Shown here: positions 30,170-39,673 of the stretch, one piece after another
How positions within the stretch are numbered: position 1 is the first letter of the stretch
Layout of the letters: the number at the start of each line of letters is the position of its first letter
From: Alcaligenes sp. SORT26
GTDB taxonomy: Bacteria; Pseudomonadota; Gammaproteobacteria; Burkholderiales; Burkholderiaceae_B
NCBI RefSeq assembly: GCF_017377875.1
Contig: NZ_CP070975.1
Location: forward strand, 3,720,001 to 3,784,000
Reading direction: 5' to 3'
DNA: 64,000 bases
Translations under genes and position numbers: made by a program
Notes under the pieces: generated by a model
Databases searched by the model: none
Seen by the model: the letters and a program-made list of their open reading frames with translations, nothing else
Told to the model about the DNA's origin: nothing

Positions 30170-31048
30170 ATGCAGGTGCCATTACTGAATGCCTTAAGAA
30201 CCTTTACGGTGTCCGCACAAAGGTTGAACTTCACCAAGGCGGCAGAAGATCTGCTGGTCTCTCCTTCGGCGGTGAGTCACCAGGTCAAGGTTCTGGAAGA
30301 GTACCTGGGCTGCAAGCTGTTTTTGCGTAAAAACCGCTCTTTGGAGCTGACGGACAAGGGCCAGTTCCTGTTTGATCGCCTGCAACGCCCGTTTTATGAA
30401 ATCAACCAGGCCTTGAGCGAATTGCGTATGCCGCATGGTAAAAGCCGTATCAATCTATCCCTGCGGCCTTTCGTATCCAGCATGTGGTTTACGGGGCAGT
30501 TGGGTGATTTCTGGTTGAAACACCCGGATATTGAAATTAATTTGCTGCACCGCCTGCAAGCACCGGATTTTTTCAGAGACAACATCAACTTTGCAATTGT
30601 CTGGGGCAAGCAGGATGATTGGCCGCAGTTACAGACCTTGCGCATTATTCCGGGCAATCTGACGCCCGTGTGTGCGCCGTCTTATTTGCAGGCTCATGGC
30701 AAGATCGAATCCGCTGCCGACTTGAACCAGCATGTGCTGATCCATGAAGAAAATCAGTTGTGCTGGGAGCAATGGTTGCGCAAGGCGGCGGGGCAGGATT
30801 TGACGGCCAGGAAGGGTTTTCATATTGATGACACGAATGTGCGCATGAACGCCGTTCTGAATGGGCAAGGCGTGATGCTGGGCTGTCCGGCGCTGTTGCG
30901 GCCCATGATCGAGAAGGGGGATATTGTTCAGCTCTTTGACGTGTATCTGGATGAATATGCCTATTTCCTGGCTTATCCCAAAGAAGCCAATATCAGCAGT
31001 CAGGAGCAGGAGTTCATTGACTGGGTGGCCTCTATCGCCATTCCTTGA
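30170..31048 (+). CDS. LysR-family regulator (GcvA-like)
   Basis: A 292-residue transcription factor. The N-terminal winged helix (LNALRTFTVSAQRLNFTKAA, then SPSAVSHQVKVLEEYLGCKLF) is of the GcvA/AmpR type. The rest is the periplasmic-binding-like effector domain. It lies upstream of, and on the same strand as, the Rieske oxygenase cluster, separated by its own terminator and a 250-bp gap. It is the most likely regulator of that cluster. Effector unknown. Confidence 0.88.
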   Translation: MQVPLLNALRTFTVSAQRLNFTKAAEDLLVSPSAVSHQVKVLEEYLGCKLFLRKNRSLELTDKGQFLFDRLQRPFYEINQALSELRMPHGKSRINLSLRPFVSSMWFTGQLGDFWLKHPDIEINLLHRLQAPDFFRDNINFAIVWGKQDDWPQLQTLRIIPGNLTPVCAPSYLQAHGKIESAADLNQHVLIHEENQLCWEQWLRKAAGQDLTARKGFHIDDTNVRMNAVLNGQGVMLGCPALLRPMIEKGDIVQLFDVYLDEYAYFLAYPKEANISSQEQEFIDWVASIAIP

Positions 31049-31132
31049 GCTGCATCTGACTATGCTTCTTCGGTCGCAGCAGTAGCTGGCAGGAGCAGTA
31101 GCACTAGCAATCACAGTCACTATCGCCTTGAG

Positions 31133-31157
31133 AGCCTGCCCATCAGCAGGCTTTTTT
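31133..31157 (+). terminator. Rho-independent terminator after the LysR gene
   Basis: AGCCTGC pairs with GCAGGCT around a 6-nt loop, followed by five further T residues. Confidence 0.8.
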
Positions 31158-31301
31158 GCGTCTGCTGCCAGCCAGCCTCAAAAAAAACTCATCGTTCCGT
31201 CAAATTTGCTCAATTTTCAAGCCTCGTTCCCTGTCGCATGATTGGCCTGACCTAATAACAAGCCATTCAGGGTGCTCTTGCAGACCCGAGGAGATATCGA
31301 G

Positions 31302-32525
31302 ATGAATAAAGCCCTACGCTCACCGATCGCAATTGAGGAGTTCGATCGAAGCTACTTTCAGCAGGAAACGGATGAAGTCTATGCCTTGCCGCCCGAGTGC
31401 TTCAACTCGGAAGACTTCTTTGAGTTCGAGCTGAACGCGGTATGGAAGAAGCAATGGTTCTGTGTGGGCCGCGCCACTGATATTCCCAATGCAGGTGACT
31501 TCTTCACCTTTGATGTGGGTAATGACGCGCTATTTGCCATTCGCACCCGTGAAGGCGGCATTAATGTGCTGTCCAACGTGTGCCGCCACCGCAATATGCT
31601 TTTGCTGGAAGGCACGGGCAATGTGCGCCGCATTAGCTGTCCTTTGCACGCCTGGGTCTACAACATGGAAGGCGAGCTGGTGTCCGCCCCTGGCCTGACT
31701 GATACCGGTGCCAGCTTTGATCCGAAAAGTGTCTGTCTGCCCAAGATCCGTACCGAGGTCTGGGAAGGCTTCATTTTCATCAACTACGACGCTTTGGCTC
31801 CTGCCCTGCATACCCGCCTGGAAAACCTGGGCAAGCAGTTGGCAAATTACCGCATGTCAGAACTGAAGTCTTCCGAGCCCTTGAAGATGGAGAGTTTTGA
31901 CTGGAACTGGAAGATCTTTAACGACGAGTGCTACCACTGCAGCTTTCTGCATGCTTCCTCCTGGGGCGGTATGTACGAAACCAATCCCGACCGCGTGGAT
32001 GAAGGCGCAGTCTTTAACGATGTCTCTAATGGCATCGTGTCCTACAACCTGATCTCCACGCACATCGATGCGGCCCCTACCCATACCGGTTCGGTTCTGC
32101 AGCCGCCCATGGGCTCGTTGACCGATCAGGAGCGTACCCAACTGTCCTACGTGACGGTGGCGCCAAACCTGCTGCTGGTGGCCATGCCCGACAAGGTGAA
32201 GTACTTCATGTGGCTGCCCAAAAGCGCCAAGCAATCGACCTATGGCGTGTCCTGGATGTACCCGCAATCCACGCTGGAGCGCGAGGATCACAAAGAGAAA
32301 TTCGACCAGGAACACGATGATCTGTACCCGGTCATGATCGAGGATCTGTTTGCATGGCGTCGTTCGCACATGGGCATGCAGTCCAATTTTGCCTCCCGTG
32401 GTCGTTTGACCAACGAGGAACTGGTCATCAAGCGTTTGCAGAACTGGCTGATTGATCTGTACCGCGCAGAAGACAGCCGGGCAGACGAGCAGAGCCGGGT
32501 CCTGCCGATCCGAGCGATTGCCTAA
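31302..32525 (+). CDS. Rieske non-heme iron oxygenase, alpha subunit
   Basis: A 407-residue oxygenase component. GAGGAGA precedes the ATG at 31302. The Rieske [2Fe-2S] site is CRHRN and CPLHAW near residues 87-110. The mononuclear iron site is in NDECYHCSFLHASSW (His-x4-His) with a distal acidic ligand expected near the C-terminus. No beta subunit gene follows, so it is probably an alpha3 enzyme using the adjacent reductase. The substrate is unknown; aromatic rings, quaternary amines and N-alkyl compounds are all handled by relatives. Confidence 0.9.
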   Translation: MNKALRSPIAIEEFDRSYFQQETDEVYALPPECFNSEDFFEFELNAVWKKQWFCVGRATDIPNAGDFFTFDVGNDALFAIRTREGGINVLSNVCRHRNMLLLEGTGNVRRISCPLHAWVYNMEGELVSAPGLTDTGASFDPKSVCLPKIRTEVWEGFIFINYDALAPALHTRLENLGKQLANYRMSELKSSEPLKMESFDWNWKIFNDECYHCSFLHASSWGGMYETNPDRVDEGAVFNDVSNGIVSYNLISTHIDAAPTHTGSVLQPPMGSLTDQERTQLSYVTVAPNLLLVAMPDKVKYFMWLPKSAKQSTYGVSWMYPQSTLEREDHKEKFDQEHDDLYPVMIEDLFAWRRSHMGMQSNFASRGRLTNEELVIKRLQNWLIDLYRAEDSRADEQSRVLPIRAIA

Positions 32526-32543
32526 GGGAGCGGGAGCAGCATC

Positions 32544-33509
32544 ATGCAGCAAACATTGCAAACACGCGTGCTGAAAAAGACCCGGCTATCAGAGCGGGTG
32601 GTGGGTTTGACGCTCGGTCTGCAAAACGGGGCAGAGTTTCCCGTCTGGGAGCCGGGCGCTCATATTGAGCTGGAACTGGCGGTCTCCAAGGATGAGCCGC
32701 TCTATCGACAGTATTCACTCTGCGGCCAACAGGCCAATACGCGTGAATGGCAAATTGCGGTTCTGAAAGAGGACGCGGGTCGGGGTGGCTCTGCCTATAT
32801 CCATGAGGTGTTGCAGGAAGGTGATGTTGTAGCGGTCAGCAGCCCGAAGAATCACTTTCCCTTTGCTGCAGATAAGAAGTGCTTTTTTATCGCGGGCGGT
32901 ATCGGCATTACGCCCATCGTGCCTATGGTCCAGGCGGCGGCTGCAGCCGGTCTGGACTGGCATTTGTTGTATCTGGCCAGAAACGCGGCAGATTTCATCT
33001 TTCTTCACGAGTTGCAGCAAGTGGATGGGACCCGCATTACGGCACATGCCTCCAATCAGGATGGCTTGTTTGATTTGCAGGGAGCCTTGCAGGCGCTGGA
33101 CGAGAACACCGTCGTGTATTCCTGCGGCCCGCAAGTTTTGCTCAATGCCTTGGAAAGCTATCAACAGGAACAGACAGAAATTGGCTGGCAACTGGTGCTG
33201 GAGCGCTTCTCGGTGGAAGCCGACCCTGCTTTGTTGCAGGGCCAAAGCTTTACGGTGACTTTGCAGAAATCTGGAAAAAGCATCGTGGTCGCCAGTGATG
33301 AAAGCATCCTGGCCGCCCTGAAGCGTGAGGGGATACGGGTCAAGTGCTCGTGCCAGAACGGGACTTGCGGCACTTGCGAGACGGTGGTGATTTCGGGCCT
33401 GCCTGAACACCGGGATTTCGTCTTGTCCCCCGAGGAGCGGCAGCTTAATGAAACCATGATGATCTGCGTCTCGCGGGCCGTGTCGGCTGAATTGGTTTTG
33501 GATCTATAA
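32544..33509 (+). CDS. Oxygenase reductase (flavin/NAD + plant-type [2Fe-2S], VanB-like)
   Basis: A 321-residue electron-transfer partner of the Rieske oxygenase. The N-terminal flavin-binding barrel includes LYRQYSLCG. The NAD-binding motif is FIAGGIGITPIVPMV. The C-terminal plant-type ferredoxin domain has the CSCQNGTCGTC cluster ligands plus a distal Cys (MMICVSRA). This domain order is that of phthalate/vanillate-type reductases. It begins 18 bp after the oxygenase. Confidence 0.92.
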   Translation: MQQTLQTRVLKKTRLSERVVGLTLGLQNGAEFPVWEPGAHIELELAVSKDEPLYRQYSLCGQQANTREWQIAVLKEDAGRGGSAYIHEVLQEGDVVAVSSPKNHFPFAADKKCFFIAGGIGITPIVPMVQAAAAAGLDWHLLYLARNAADFIFLHELQQVDGTRITAHASNQDGLFDLQGALQALDENTVVYSCGPQVLLNALESYQQEQTEIGWQLVLERFSVEADPALLQGQSFTVTLQKSGKSIVVASDESILAALKREGIRVKCSCQNGTCGTCETVVISGLPEHRDFVLSPEERQLNETMMICVSRAVSAELVLDL

Positions 33510-33530
33510 CAATAAACAGGAGAACACACC

Positions 33531-34403
33531 ATGAAAAAAGTGGTGGTTACAGGCGGCTCGGGCCGTGTGGGGTCTTACGTGGTTCAGCAGCTTATGCAGA
33601 CCATGGACGTGGTGGTGGCCGATTTGAAGCCCAGCCAGCATCAGGTTTCATTCATTCAAACTGACGTGATGGATCTGGAGGCCGTACGCGCTGCCACCAA
33701 AGATGCCGACGCGGTCATCCATCTGGCGGCGATCGACTTCGACTGGAAAGCGCCGGAAGAGCAATACATCAATGTCAATGTGCGGGGCACCTGGCATGTA
33801 CTGCAAGCCTGTCGCGAAAACGGTGTCAAGAAAGTGGTGCTGTGTTCCAGCATTTCGGCCTGCGGTCTGTCTGAAATGCGCGCGGACTGGAAGCCCCAGT
33901 ATCTGCCTGTGGATGAGGCCCACGAGAACAAGCCTTATCAGGCCTACAGCGTCAGCAAGATCATGATGGAGCAGATGGCAAAGAGCTTTAGCGATGCCAC
34001 GGATATGGACGTGATCTGCTTGCGTCCGCTGGCGGTGGTCTTGCCGGAAACCATTGCCGAATACATCCAGTTTGTGGATAGCCCGGATCGTAATTGGCTG
34101 TTCTATTACATCTGGGCGGCTGATCTGGCGCGTGCCTTTGAAGCGGCCGTCAATGTGCAGGGCTTGCGCTATGGCGTGTTCTTCATCAGTGCGGACGACA
34201 GCTCTCATCCTGCGGCAACGACCGAGTGGTATCAGCAGATTATTGGCTCTGTCCCGCCCATCAAGAACCCGCGTTGGTATCAGAACAATCCACGCGCTTC
34301 CATTTTCAGCAGCAGTGCTGCCAAGGACATCCTGGGCTGGCAGCCCAGCACGGATTTCACGCAGTTACGCGAAGAATATGCAGTGGCAAAAGAACAGGCT
34401 TGA
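33531..34403 (+). CDS. Extended SDR, NAD-dependent epimerase/dehydratase family
   Basis: A 290-residue Rossmann-fold oxidoreductase with the cofactor motif TGGSGRVGS at residues 8-16 and the catalytic YSVSK near residue 142. Family members oxidise uronates, hydroxy-acids or sugars. Here it probably handles an alcohol formed by the oxygenase (inference from position). CAGGAG precedes the ATG; 21 bp after the reductase. Confidence 0.85.
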   Translation: MKKVVVTGGSGRVGSYVVQQLMQTMDVVVADLKPSQHQVSFIQTDVMDLEAVRAATKDADAVIHLAAIDFDWKAPEEQYINVNVRGTWHVLQACRENGVKKVVLCSSISACGLSEMRADWKPQYLPVDEAHENKPYQAYSVSKIMMEQMAKSFSDATDMDVICLRPLAVVLPETIAEYIQFVDSPDRNWLFYYIWAADLARAFEAAVNVQGLRYGVFFISADDSSHPAATTEWYQQIIGSVPPIKNPRWYQNNPRASIFSSSAAKDILGWQPSTDFTQLREEYAVAKEQA

Positions 34404-34453
34404 GAGCAGCCAGATCAAGCCCATGACTAAAAACATAAGTACGGAGACTGAGC

Positions 34454-35068
34454 ATGAACGGTATTAAAACAGGCACCTTGGACTGGACGGGCGACAACCC
34501 TTTTATCTACTTGAAAACCGATCCTGATCAGGACTGGTCTTCCTTGTCCTTGTATTTCCGTATCGCCAGTTCGGAATACGGCAGTGGTCAGGCCATTCTG
34601 GTGCTGGACAAGCCTTACGAGGAAGGAGAGGAGAGTGACGCGCGCTGGCTGATTACCGATAACGAGGCCCTGGCGGAGTATCTGGTGCGTGATTTTGTGC
34701 GTCATTTTGGCCTGTTTCGCAAAGCGGTCGCCCTGGATAAATTGAAGGTGTTGGGTGATGGCGTGTTTCAGACCGTCAACCGCTTTCCTGAGCTGGTCAC
34801 AGAATCGGTCAGCTCGGCCAGTGCGGGTCTGGAGATAGCGCTGCAATGGCATCAAATGACCCAGCCTGCGATTTGTGTGGATTTGCCGCAAAGCCAGACT
34901 CAAACCCAGAAGCACGAAATGATGTGTGTGTTTCATCCCGCTCAGCAGGCCAGGGTGTTGATTAATGGCACCGCTTTGCCCGGTAGCACCATAGAGCGGG
35001 ACTTCAATGGCACGCGGGCGCAATCGGCCAGCCTGGCCAATAGTGAAACCTGGGTGCGCGTGGCGTAA
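34454..35068 (+). CDS. Unknown 204-residue protein in the catabolic cluster
   Basis: I do not recognise this protein. It has no signal peptide, membrane helix or metal motif. It is acidic in the middle (EEGEESDARW) and predicted alpha/beta, ending ANSETWVRVA. A 50-bp gap from the SDR and a 9-bp gap to the DUF1116 gene, with matching strand, make it part of the operon. It could be a cofactor-less enzyme, a binding protein or a small subunit of the DUF1116 protein. Confidence 0.75.
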   Translation: MNGIKTGTLDWTGDNPFIYLKTDPDQDWSSLSLYFRIASSEYGSGQAILVLDKPYEEGEESDARWLITDNEALAEYLVRDFVRHFGLFRKAVALDKLKVLGDGVFQTVNRFPELVTESVSSASAGLEIALQWHQMTQPAICVDLPQSQTQTQKHEMMCVFHPAQQARVLINGTALPGSTIERDFNGTRAQSASLANSETWVRVA

Positions 35069-35077
35069 GGAGGGCAT

Positions 35078-36250
35078 ATGGCTCAGCATGTAGACAAGCA
35101 AGCCGCCGCCGTCCTGCCGTTCTGGACTGGGGTCAAGCCACTGCAAGCAATTCTGCCGTCACAGGCCCGCCTGGTTTTACATGCCGGGCCTCCTTTTCGC
35201 GATGCGGCAGAGTTACCGCCAGCCATCCGTAATTCGGTGCTGGTGGGAATCCTGTATGAAGGCTGGGCAAGCAGCAAGACAGAAGCACAAGCCTTGCTGG
35301 ATGAGGGCGGAGTGCAGCTTGCGCCTGCCCAGGATTACGATGTGGTCGTTCCCTTGGCTGGCGTGGTGACACCTTCCATGTATGTGCTGGAGGTGAGCGA
35401 CAGCAATCGGCCTGAGAACAAAAAGTACTCTGTGCTGAATGAAGGGATGCAGTGGTGCACCCGCCTGGGTATTTTTGCCGATGAAATGGTGCCGCATCTG
35501 CGCTGGCTGCATCAGGATCTGGGTTCAAGGCTGGCCTCTCACTTTGGTGGTCCAGTCAATCTGGCTCCGATTGTGCAGGCTTCCCTGCTCAATGGTGATG
35601 ATGGTCATGCCCGCACGATGCATGCCTCCGGCTTGCTGGCCGACATTATTGTCTCCTGGGGCATTAATGATGAGCAAAGCACAAGCTTTCTCTACGGTGC
35701 GATGGCATGGGCCTTGAACTACTGGATGGCTGCCAGCGCCCTGATTCTGGCGACGCAGGCACGCGCTGAAGGAGCAGATGCCATTGTCAAAGTAGGTGGC
35801 AATGGCTTGCGCTTTGGTCTGCAACTGGCGGGTTCAAGCAACTGGTTGGTGGTAGATGCCCCTCTTATTGCCGGTCAGAAAGAAGCGGCTAAAGAGCAGG
35901 CCCAGGCTCTGGGCGCTTTGGGCGATAGTGCGGTGGTGGATTTTCTGGGTCTGGGTGGGCAGTGTCTGGATCTGGCTGGCTTAAGTGCGAAGAACTTGCA
36001 GGCCTTTTTGCCCGCAGATTATCTGAGTCGGCAAAGCCGGTTTTTGATGACGCGTTTGCCTTTTCTGGCCGGGCGTCTGGGTGTGAGCGATATGGCTGCA
36101 ATCAAAACCAGTGATACAGGGCCCCTGGTCTTGCTGGGCATGATTGATGTCGCTGGGGAGCAGGGTCGAATCGGGGGCGGAGTGGCAACCGTGGATGCCC
36201 AGTTGTTGCATCGTCTGAAGGAGTGGCAGCATGAAACGACAGTGGTTTAA
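35078..36250 (+). CDS. DUF1116 (AllG/YlbE-like) protein
   Basis: A 390-residue protein starting after AAGGAGG. Landmarks of DUF1116 are present: HAGPPF near residue 30, LVGILYEGW, the VVPLAGVVTPSMYVLEVSD segment and NEGMQWCTRLGIF. E. coli YlbE (AllG) of this family belongs to the oxamate carbamoyltransferase complex AllFGH. No AllF (FdrA) or AllH homologue is in this window, so this one likely acts alone or with the unknown neighbour. The last 20 bp overlap the amidase gene. Confidence 0.75.
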   Translation: MAQHVDKQAAAVLPFWTGVKPLQAILPSQARLVLHAGPPFRDAAELPPAIRNSVLVGILYEGWASSKTEAQALLDEGGVQLAPAQDYDVVVPLAGVVTPSMYVLEVSDSNRPENKKYSVLNEGMQWCTRLGIFADEMVPHLRWLHQDLGSRLASHFGGPVNLAPIVQASLLNGDDGHARTMHASGLLADIIVSWGINDEQSTSFLYGAMAWALNYWMAASALILATQARAEGADAIVKVGGNGLRFGLQLAGSSNWLVVDAPLIAGQKEAAKEQAQALGALGDSAVVDFLGLGGQCLDLAGLSAKNLQAFLPADYLSRQSRFLMTRLPFLAGRLGVSDMAAIKTSDTGPLVLLGMIDVAGEQGRIGGGVATVDAQLLHRLKEWQHETTVV

Positions 36251-37541
36251 GTTGCCCTTGCACCAGTTGCTGCATTCCCTGCATACAGGGGAGGTCACCT
36301 TGCCGGAGATCATGGCGTCTTTTTACGAACGTATTGCCGTTCGTGAAGAAAAGGTGGGTGCCTGGCAGTATCTGATTGACCAGGAAGACTATCTGGCCGA
36401 ATACGAAAGCCGCAGCGAGTTCTACAAGGCCTCGCCCTTGATGGGGCTGCCCTTCGCGGTCAAGGATGTGATTGATACGGCTGATATCCCCACCACCATG
36501 GGCTCGGCGATTCATCAGGATCGTATCCCGGACATGGATGCGTCTTGTGTGACGGCCATGAAAGCGGCAGGCGGTATTTTGATGGGCAAAACCGTCACTA
36601 CCGAATTTGCCTATTTTCAGGCGGGAAAAACGAGTAACCCCCATGATCCACAGCGCACGCCAGGTGGTTCGTCCAGTGGTTCCGCTGCGGCTGTGGCGGA
36701 CTACATGGTGCCGATTGCCTTTGGGACTCAAACAGCGGCTTCGGTGATTCGGCCTACCTCGTTTTGTGGCTGCATTGGCTACGTAGGCAGCAAGAATGAG
36801 TTCTCCTTGCGCAATATCCAGCCCCTGGCTCAATCACTGGATTCGCTGGGTATCATCAGCAACGATGTGCTCGATACCCTGTTGGTACGTAATATCCTGC
36901 TGCATAAATCCTTGAACCTGGCAGCACCGGGCACCCCTCAGTCTTATGTGTTTGCCACCTTCTCGGGGGAGGCTTTGGGTGATATTCAGGCTCCCATGCT
37001 GGAGACCTTGACGGCGTGCCAGCAAGCCTTGCAAGAGCAGGGGCATCAAGCCATCGACTTTCCCTTTGTGGATGCCATCACAGAGTTGACGGCCTTGCAT
37101 GCCCAGATCATGGCTTATGAAGTGGCCCGTAATCTGCTCTACGAGCAACAGCAGCCTGAAGCCTTGAGTACGCACATGCAGGGCTTGATGAGCAGCGGTC
37201 TGGCTTTGCCTTACAAGGAGTACATCATCGCCTTGCAGCGAGCCGATGAGCTTAAGCGCAGCTTGCTGCAGTGGTTTGAACGCGAGCAAGTGGACTTCAT
37301 ACTGGCACCCGCTGCGGCAGGGGTGGCCCCGTCTAAAACGGAAGGGACGGGGGCGCCTTTCATGAGCCGGGCCTGGCAGCTTGTCGGCCTTCCTGTTGTT
37401 TCCTTGCCTTTGGGCTATCACCAGAAAATGCCTCTGGGTTTGCAGTTGATTGGCAAGCCGCATCAAGATGATCTCTTGCTGTCGCAAGCCTTGCAATTGC
37501 AGCAACGGTTTCTAGGGGCAGTGGCCGCAGTGCTGGTGTAA
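36231..37541 (+). CDS. Amidase-signature family hydrolase
   Basis: A 436-residue amidase-signature enzyme. The Ser-cisSer-Lys triad is predicted from Lys in GLPFAVKDVIDT (near residue 79), Ser in PGGSSSGSAAAV and Ser in GTQTAASVIRPTSF. It hydrolyses a carboxamide or carbamoyl bond in the cytoplasm. It ends the operon: it overlaps the DUF1116 gene by 20 bp and is followed 23 bp later by a strong terminator. Relatives include AtzF-type allophanate hydrolases and GatA, but the length and lack of a GatC/B partner argue against GatA. Confidence 0.88.
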   Translation: MKRQWFKLPLHQLLHSLHTGEVTLPEIMASFYERIAVREEKVGAWQYLIDQEDYLAEYESRSEFYKASPLMGLPFAVKDVIDTADIPTTMGSAIHQDRIPDMDASCVTAMKAAGGILMGKTVTTEFAYFQAGKTSNPHDPQRTPGGSSSGSAAAVADYMVPIAFGTQTAASVIRPTSFCGCIGYVGSKNEFSLRNIQPLAQSLDSLGIISNDVLDTLLVRNILLHKSLNLAAPGTPQSYVFATFSGEALGDIQAPMLETLTACQQALQEQGHQAIDFPFVDAITELTALHAQIMAYEVARNLLYEQQQPEALSTHMQGLMSSGLALPYKEYIIALQRADELKRSLLQWFEREQVDFILAPAAAGVAPSKTEGTGAPFMSRAWQLVGLPVVSLPLGYHQKMPLGLQLIGKPHQDDLLLSQALQLQQRFLGAVAAVLV

Positions 37542-37564
37542 TAGTCTGCCTGCTTGCTGAAACT

Positions 37565-37592
37565 AAAACGTCCTGTTTTTACAGGACGTTTT
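37565..37592. terminator. Terminator closing the catabolic operon
   Basis: AAAACGTCCTGT pairs perfectly with ACAGGACGTTTT around TTTT, followed by more T residues. It could act on both strands, serving the convergent small gene as well. Confidence 0.9.
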
Positions 37593-37609
37593 TTTATGGG
37601 CCGCGGTTC

Positions 37610-38044
37610 TTACAGCTTGGGCAGAAGGTATTTTTCAAATGCCCATTTCAGGCCATACAGCGCCGCCGCAATGATCGCAGCAATCATCAGGAAGTCGGCG
37701 CTGAACACGCTTTGCTGTTGATGCGGCAGTTCCATATAGACATGCTCATTGGCTGGGCGGGCGTAGGTCATGGGAGTGCTGGCCCTGGGTAAATCAGCTT
37801 GCAGGACGATGTAGCTGCCGTCGTTGGCAGCCTGCAGCAAGAGCTTGTCCACCTGGGTGTTTTGCAGGCCTGGCTCGTTCTGGTTTGTGCACAGACGCTG
37901 GGTGCCCTGGCTCCAGTTGTCCTGAGCATCAGGGCAGTAGGCATGAATCGTGTGCCCATTGCTGAATTCCACAGTCAGCCATCCTTCAGCGCGCGAGCTG
38001 TCATCGCTGCGTACCGTTACGTCTGTCAGGCTTATGGTGGTCAT
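37610..38044 (-). CDS. Small C-terminally anchored membrane protein, unknown
   Basis: A 144-residue protein with a soluble N-terminal part (residues 1-110, two cysteines) and one C-terminal helix, DFLMIAAIIAAALYGLKWAF, followed by EKYLLPKL. No family recognised. Tail-anchored topology is likely. It is convergent with the amidase and has no operon partner. Confidence 0.6.
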   Translation of the reverse strand: MTTISLTDVTVRSDDSSRAEGWLTVEFSNGHTIHAYCPDAQDNWSQGTQRLCTNQNEPGLQNTQVDKLLLQAANDGSYIVLQADLPRASTPMTYARPANEHVYMELPHQQQSVFSADFLMIAAIIAAALYGLKWAFEKYLLPKL

Positions 38045-38240
38045 ATCGGGTTTCCCTTTGGCAGCGCGCGCTCGTTCTTGGGTCTGCAGGAGGCAGGGAG
38101 TGAGTCTACTGTGGCTGTGTTCTATAGATAGAAGGCTATTCTATCGAAGCAGCTAAGGGAATATGCTTTTTGTATACGCTGAATTTCGTTTTTGTGAATA
38201 AGGTTTACCGTAAATCAATTCTTTTTCGGCATAAAAAAAA

Positions 38241-38259
38241 AGCCCTGTAAAACAGGGCT
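38241..38259 (-). terminator. Terminator of the MHS transporter gene
   Basis: AGCCCTGT/ACAGGGCT with a 3-nt loop. On the minus strand the stem is followed by a run of U from the A-run at 38232-38240. Confidence 0.85.
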
Positions 38260-38293
38260 GTTTGATATCGACAATATGTCCAGATTTTAGCGT

Positions 38294-39673
38294 TTAGCCT
38301 GCATTGGCTTTACCCAAACTGCTGGCCGCTTTGCCATCGGGCACAGGTTCGGTGTGATAGCGGCGCAAGGGCTTGTTGGCCGTCTCGGGCATTAATACTG
38401 TGACCCAGAAAAAGCACAGCACAGCGACCACTGTCACGTAGAAAGCAGGAGCCAGATAGCTGCCGGTTTGTGTGGTCAGCCAGATAGCCAGGTACGGTGC
38501 AGTGCCACCGAAAATCGCGAAGGTGATGTTGTAGCACATGCTCGATGCGGTATAGCGCATGTCAGTGGGGAACATCTCGGACAGCAGGGTGACGGCCACG
38601 ACACTGGCGGCGACCTGACCAATCCCGATAATCAGCATCCCGATAATGGCGGCTTGCAAGGAGGCCCCATTGCTGACGATCATGTAGGCGGGAATGGTAA
38701 ACAGCGCATGCCATACCGCAGCAAACTGCATCATTTTGCGACGGCCCACCTTGTCGGAAATAATCCCGGCAATCGGAGTCAGGGCAGTAACGAACAGCAA
38801 GGCAACCATATTGGCGGTCAGGGACTGGACCGACGACAAACCAATGACGGTACGCAGGAAGGTGTTCATGTAGGTGGAGAAGATGTAGAAGGACAGGGCG
38901 TACAGCACGATAAAGCCGCCCAGCTTCACAATATTGGAACCTTCCGCCTTGAATACCTGCGAGGCGCTGTAGCTGATCTGGCCCTTTTTCTCTGCCCGCA
39001 TTTGTTGGAACTCGGGCGATTCGGCCAGGTGGTCACGAATGAAGAAAGCCACAATCCCCATAGGAATAGCCAGCAGGAAAATGGTGCGCCAGCCCCAGTC
39101 GCCCATCGCCTCGGTGCCGACAATTGCGGCCAGACCCGCGCTGATCCCGGCGGCCAGCGCAAAGGCAAAGTAGGTTGCGCCGGACATGGCCCAGGCGTAG
39201 GAATTGCGCTTGTTCATGGGGCTGTGTTCAACGGTGTAGATGGTGGCGCCGGTGTATTCGCCACCCGCCGACAGCCCCTGAATACAGCGGATGATGATCA
39301 GCAGAATCGGTGCCCAGATACCAATGCTGTGGTAGGTGGGAATCAGGCCAATAGCGGCGGTAGAGCCAGACATCAGCAGAACCGTCAGGGCCAGAATCTT
39401 CTTGCGGCCAATCCGGTCACCCAGCCTGCCAAAGTAAATGCCCCCCAAGGGCCGCACAATGAACGAGACCAGGAACACCGCAAAGGTGGCCAGCAAGCCT
39501 GCCATCTTGTCTTCGGTCGGGAAGAAGTTCTGTGCAATATAGACGGCCATATAGCCGAATAAAGCAAAATCAAACCACTCAACAATGGTGCCCGCCGCCG
39601 AACCCATCATTACTTTTTTAATATGGCCGGTATCGGTATGCTCCGATTCGGCCACGGTGTTTGCCCTTTGCAT
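38294..39673 (-). CDS. MHS-family MFS metabolite:proton symporter
   Basis: A 459-residue, 12-helix major facilitator. The N-terminal GTIVEWFDFALFGYMA and GGIYFGRLGDRIGRKK are typical of the metabolite:H+ symporter group (ShiA, KgtP, ProP), importers of carboxylates, quaternary amines and similar compounds. A good RBS (GAGGAGA) precedes the ATG. It is divergent from the second LysR gene and lies next to the Rieske cluster, so it may import the cluster substrate (inference). Confidence 0.9.
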   Translation of the reverse strand: MQRANTVAESEHTDTGHIKKVMMGSAAGTIVEWFDFALFGYMAVYIAQNFFPTEDKMAGLLATFAVFLVSFIVRPLGGIYFGRLGDRIGRKKILALTVLLMSGSTAAIGLIPTYHSIGIWAPILLIIIRCIQGLSAGGEYTGATIYTVEHSPMNKRNSYAWAMSGATYFAFALAAGISAGLAAIVGTEAMGDWGWRTIFLLAIPMGIVAFFIRDHLAESPEFQQMRAEKKGQISYSASQVFKAEGSNIVKLGGFIVLYALSFYIFSTYMNTFLRTVIGLSSVQSLTANMVALLFVTALTPIAGIISDKVGRRKMMQFAAVWHALFTIPAYMIVSNGASLQAAIIGMLIIGIGQVAASVVAVTLLSEMFPTDMRYTASSMCYNITFAIFGGTAPYLAIWLTTQTGSYLAPAFYVTVVAVLCFFWVTVLMPETANKPLRRYHTEPVPDGKAASSLGKANAG

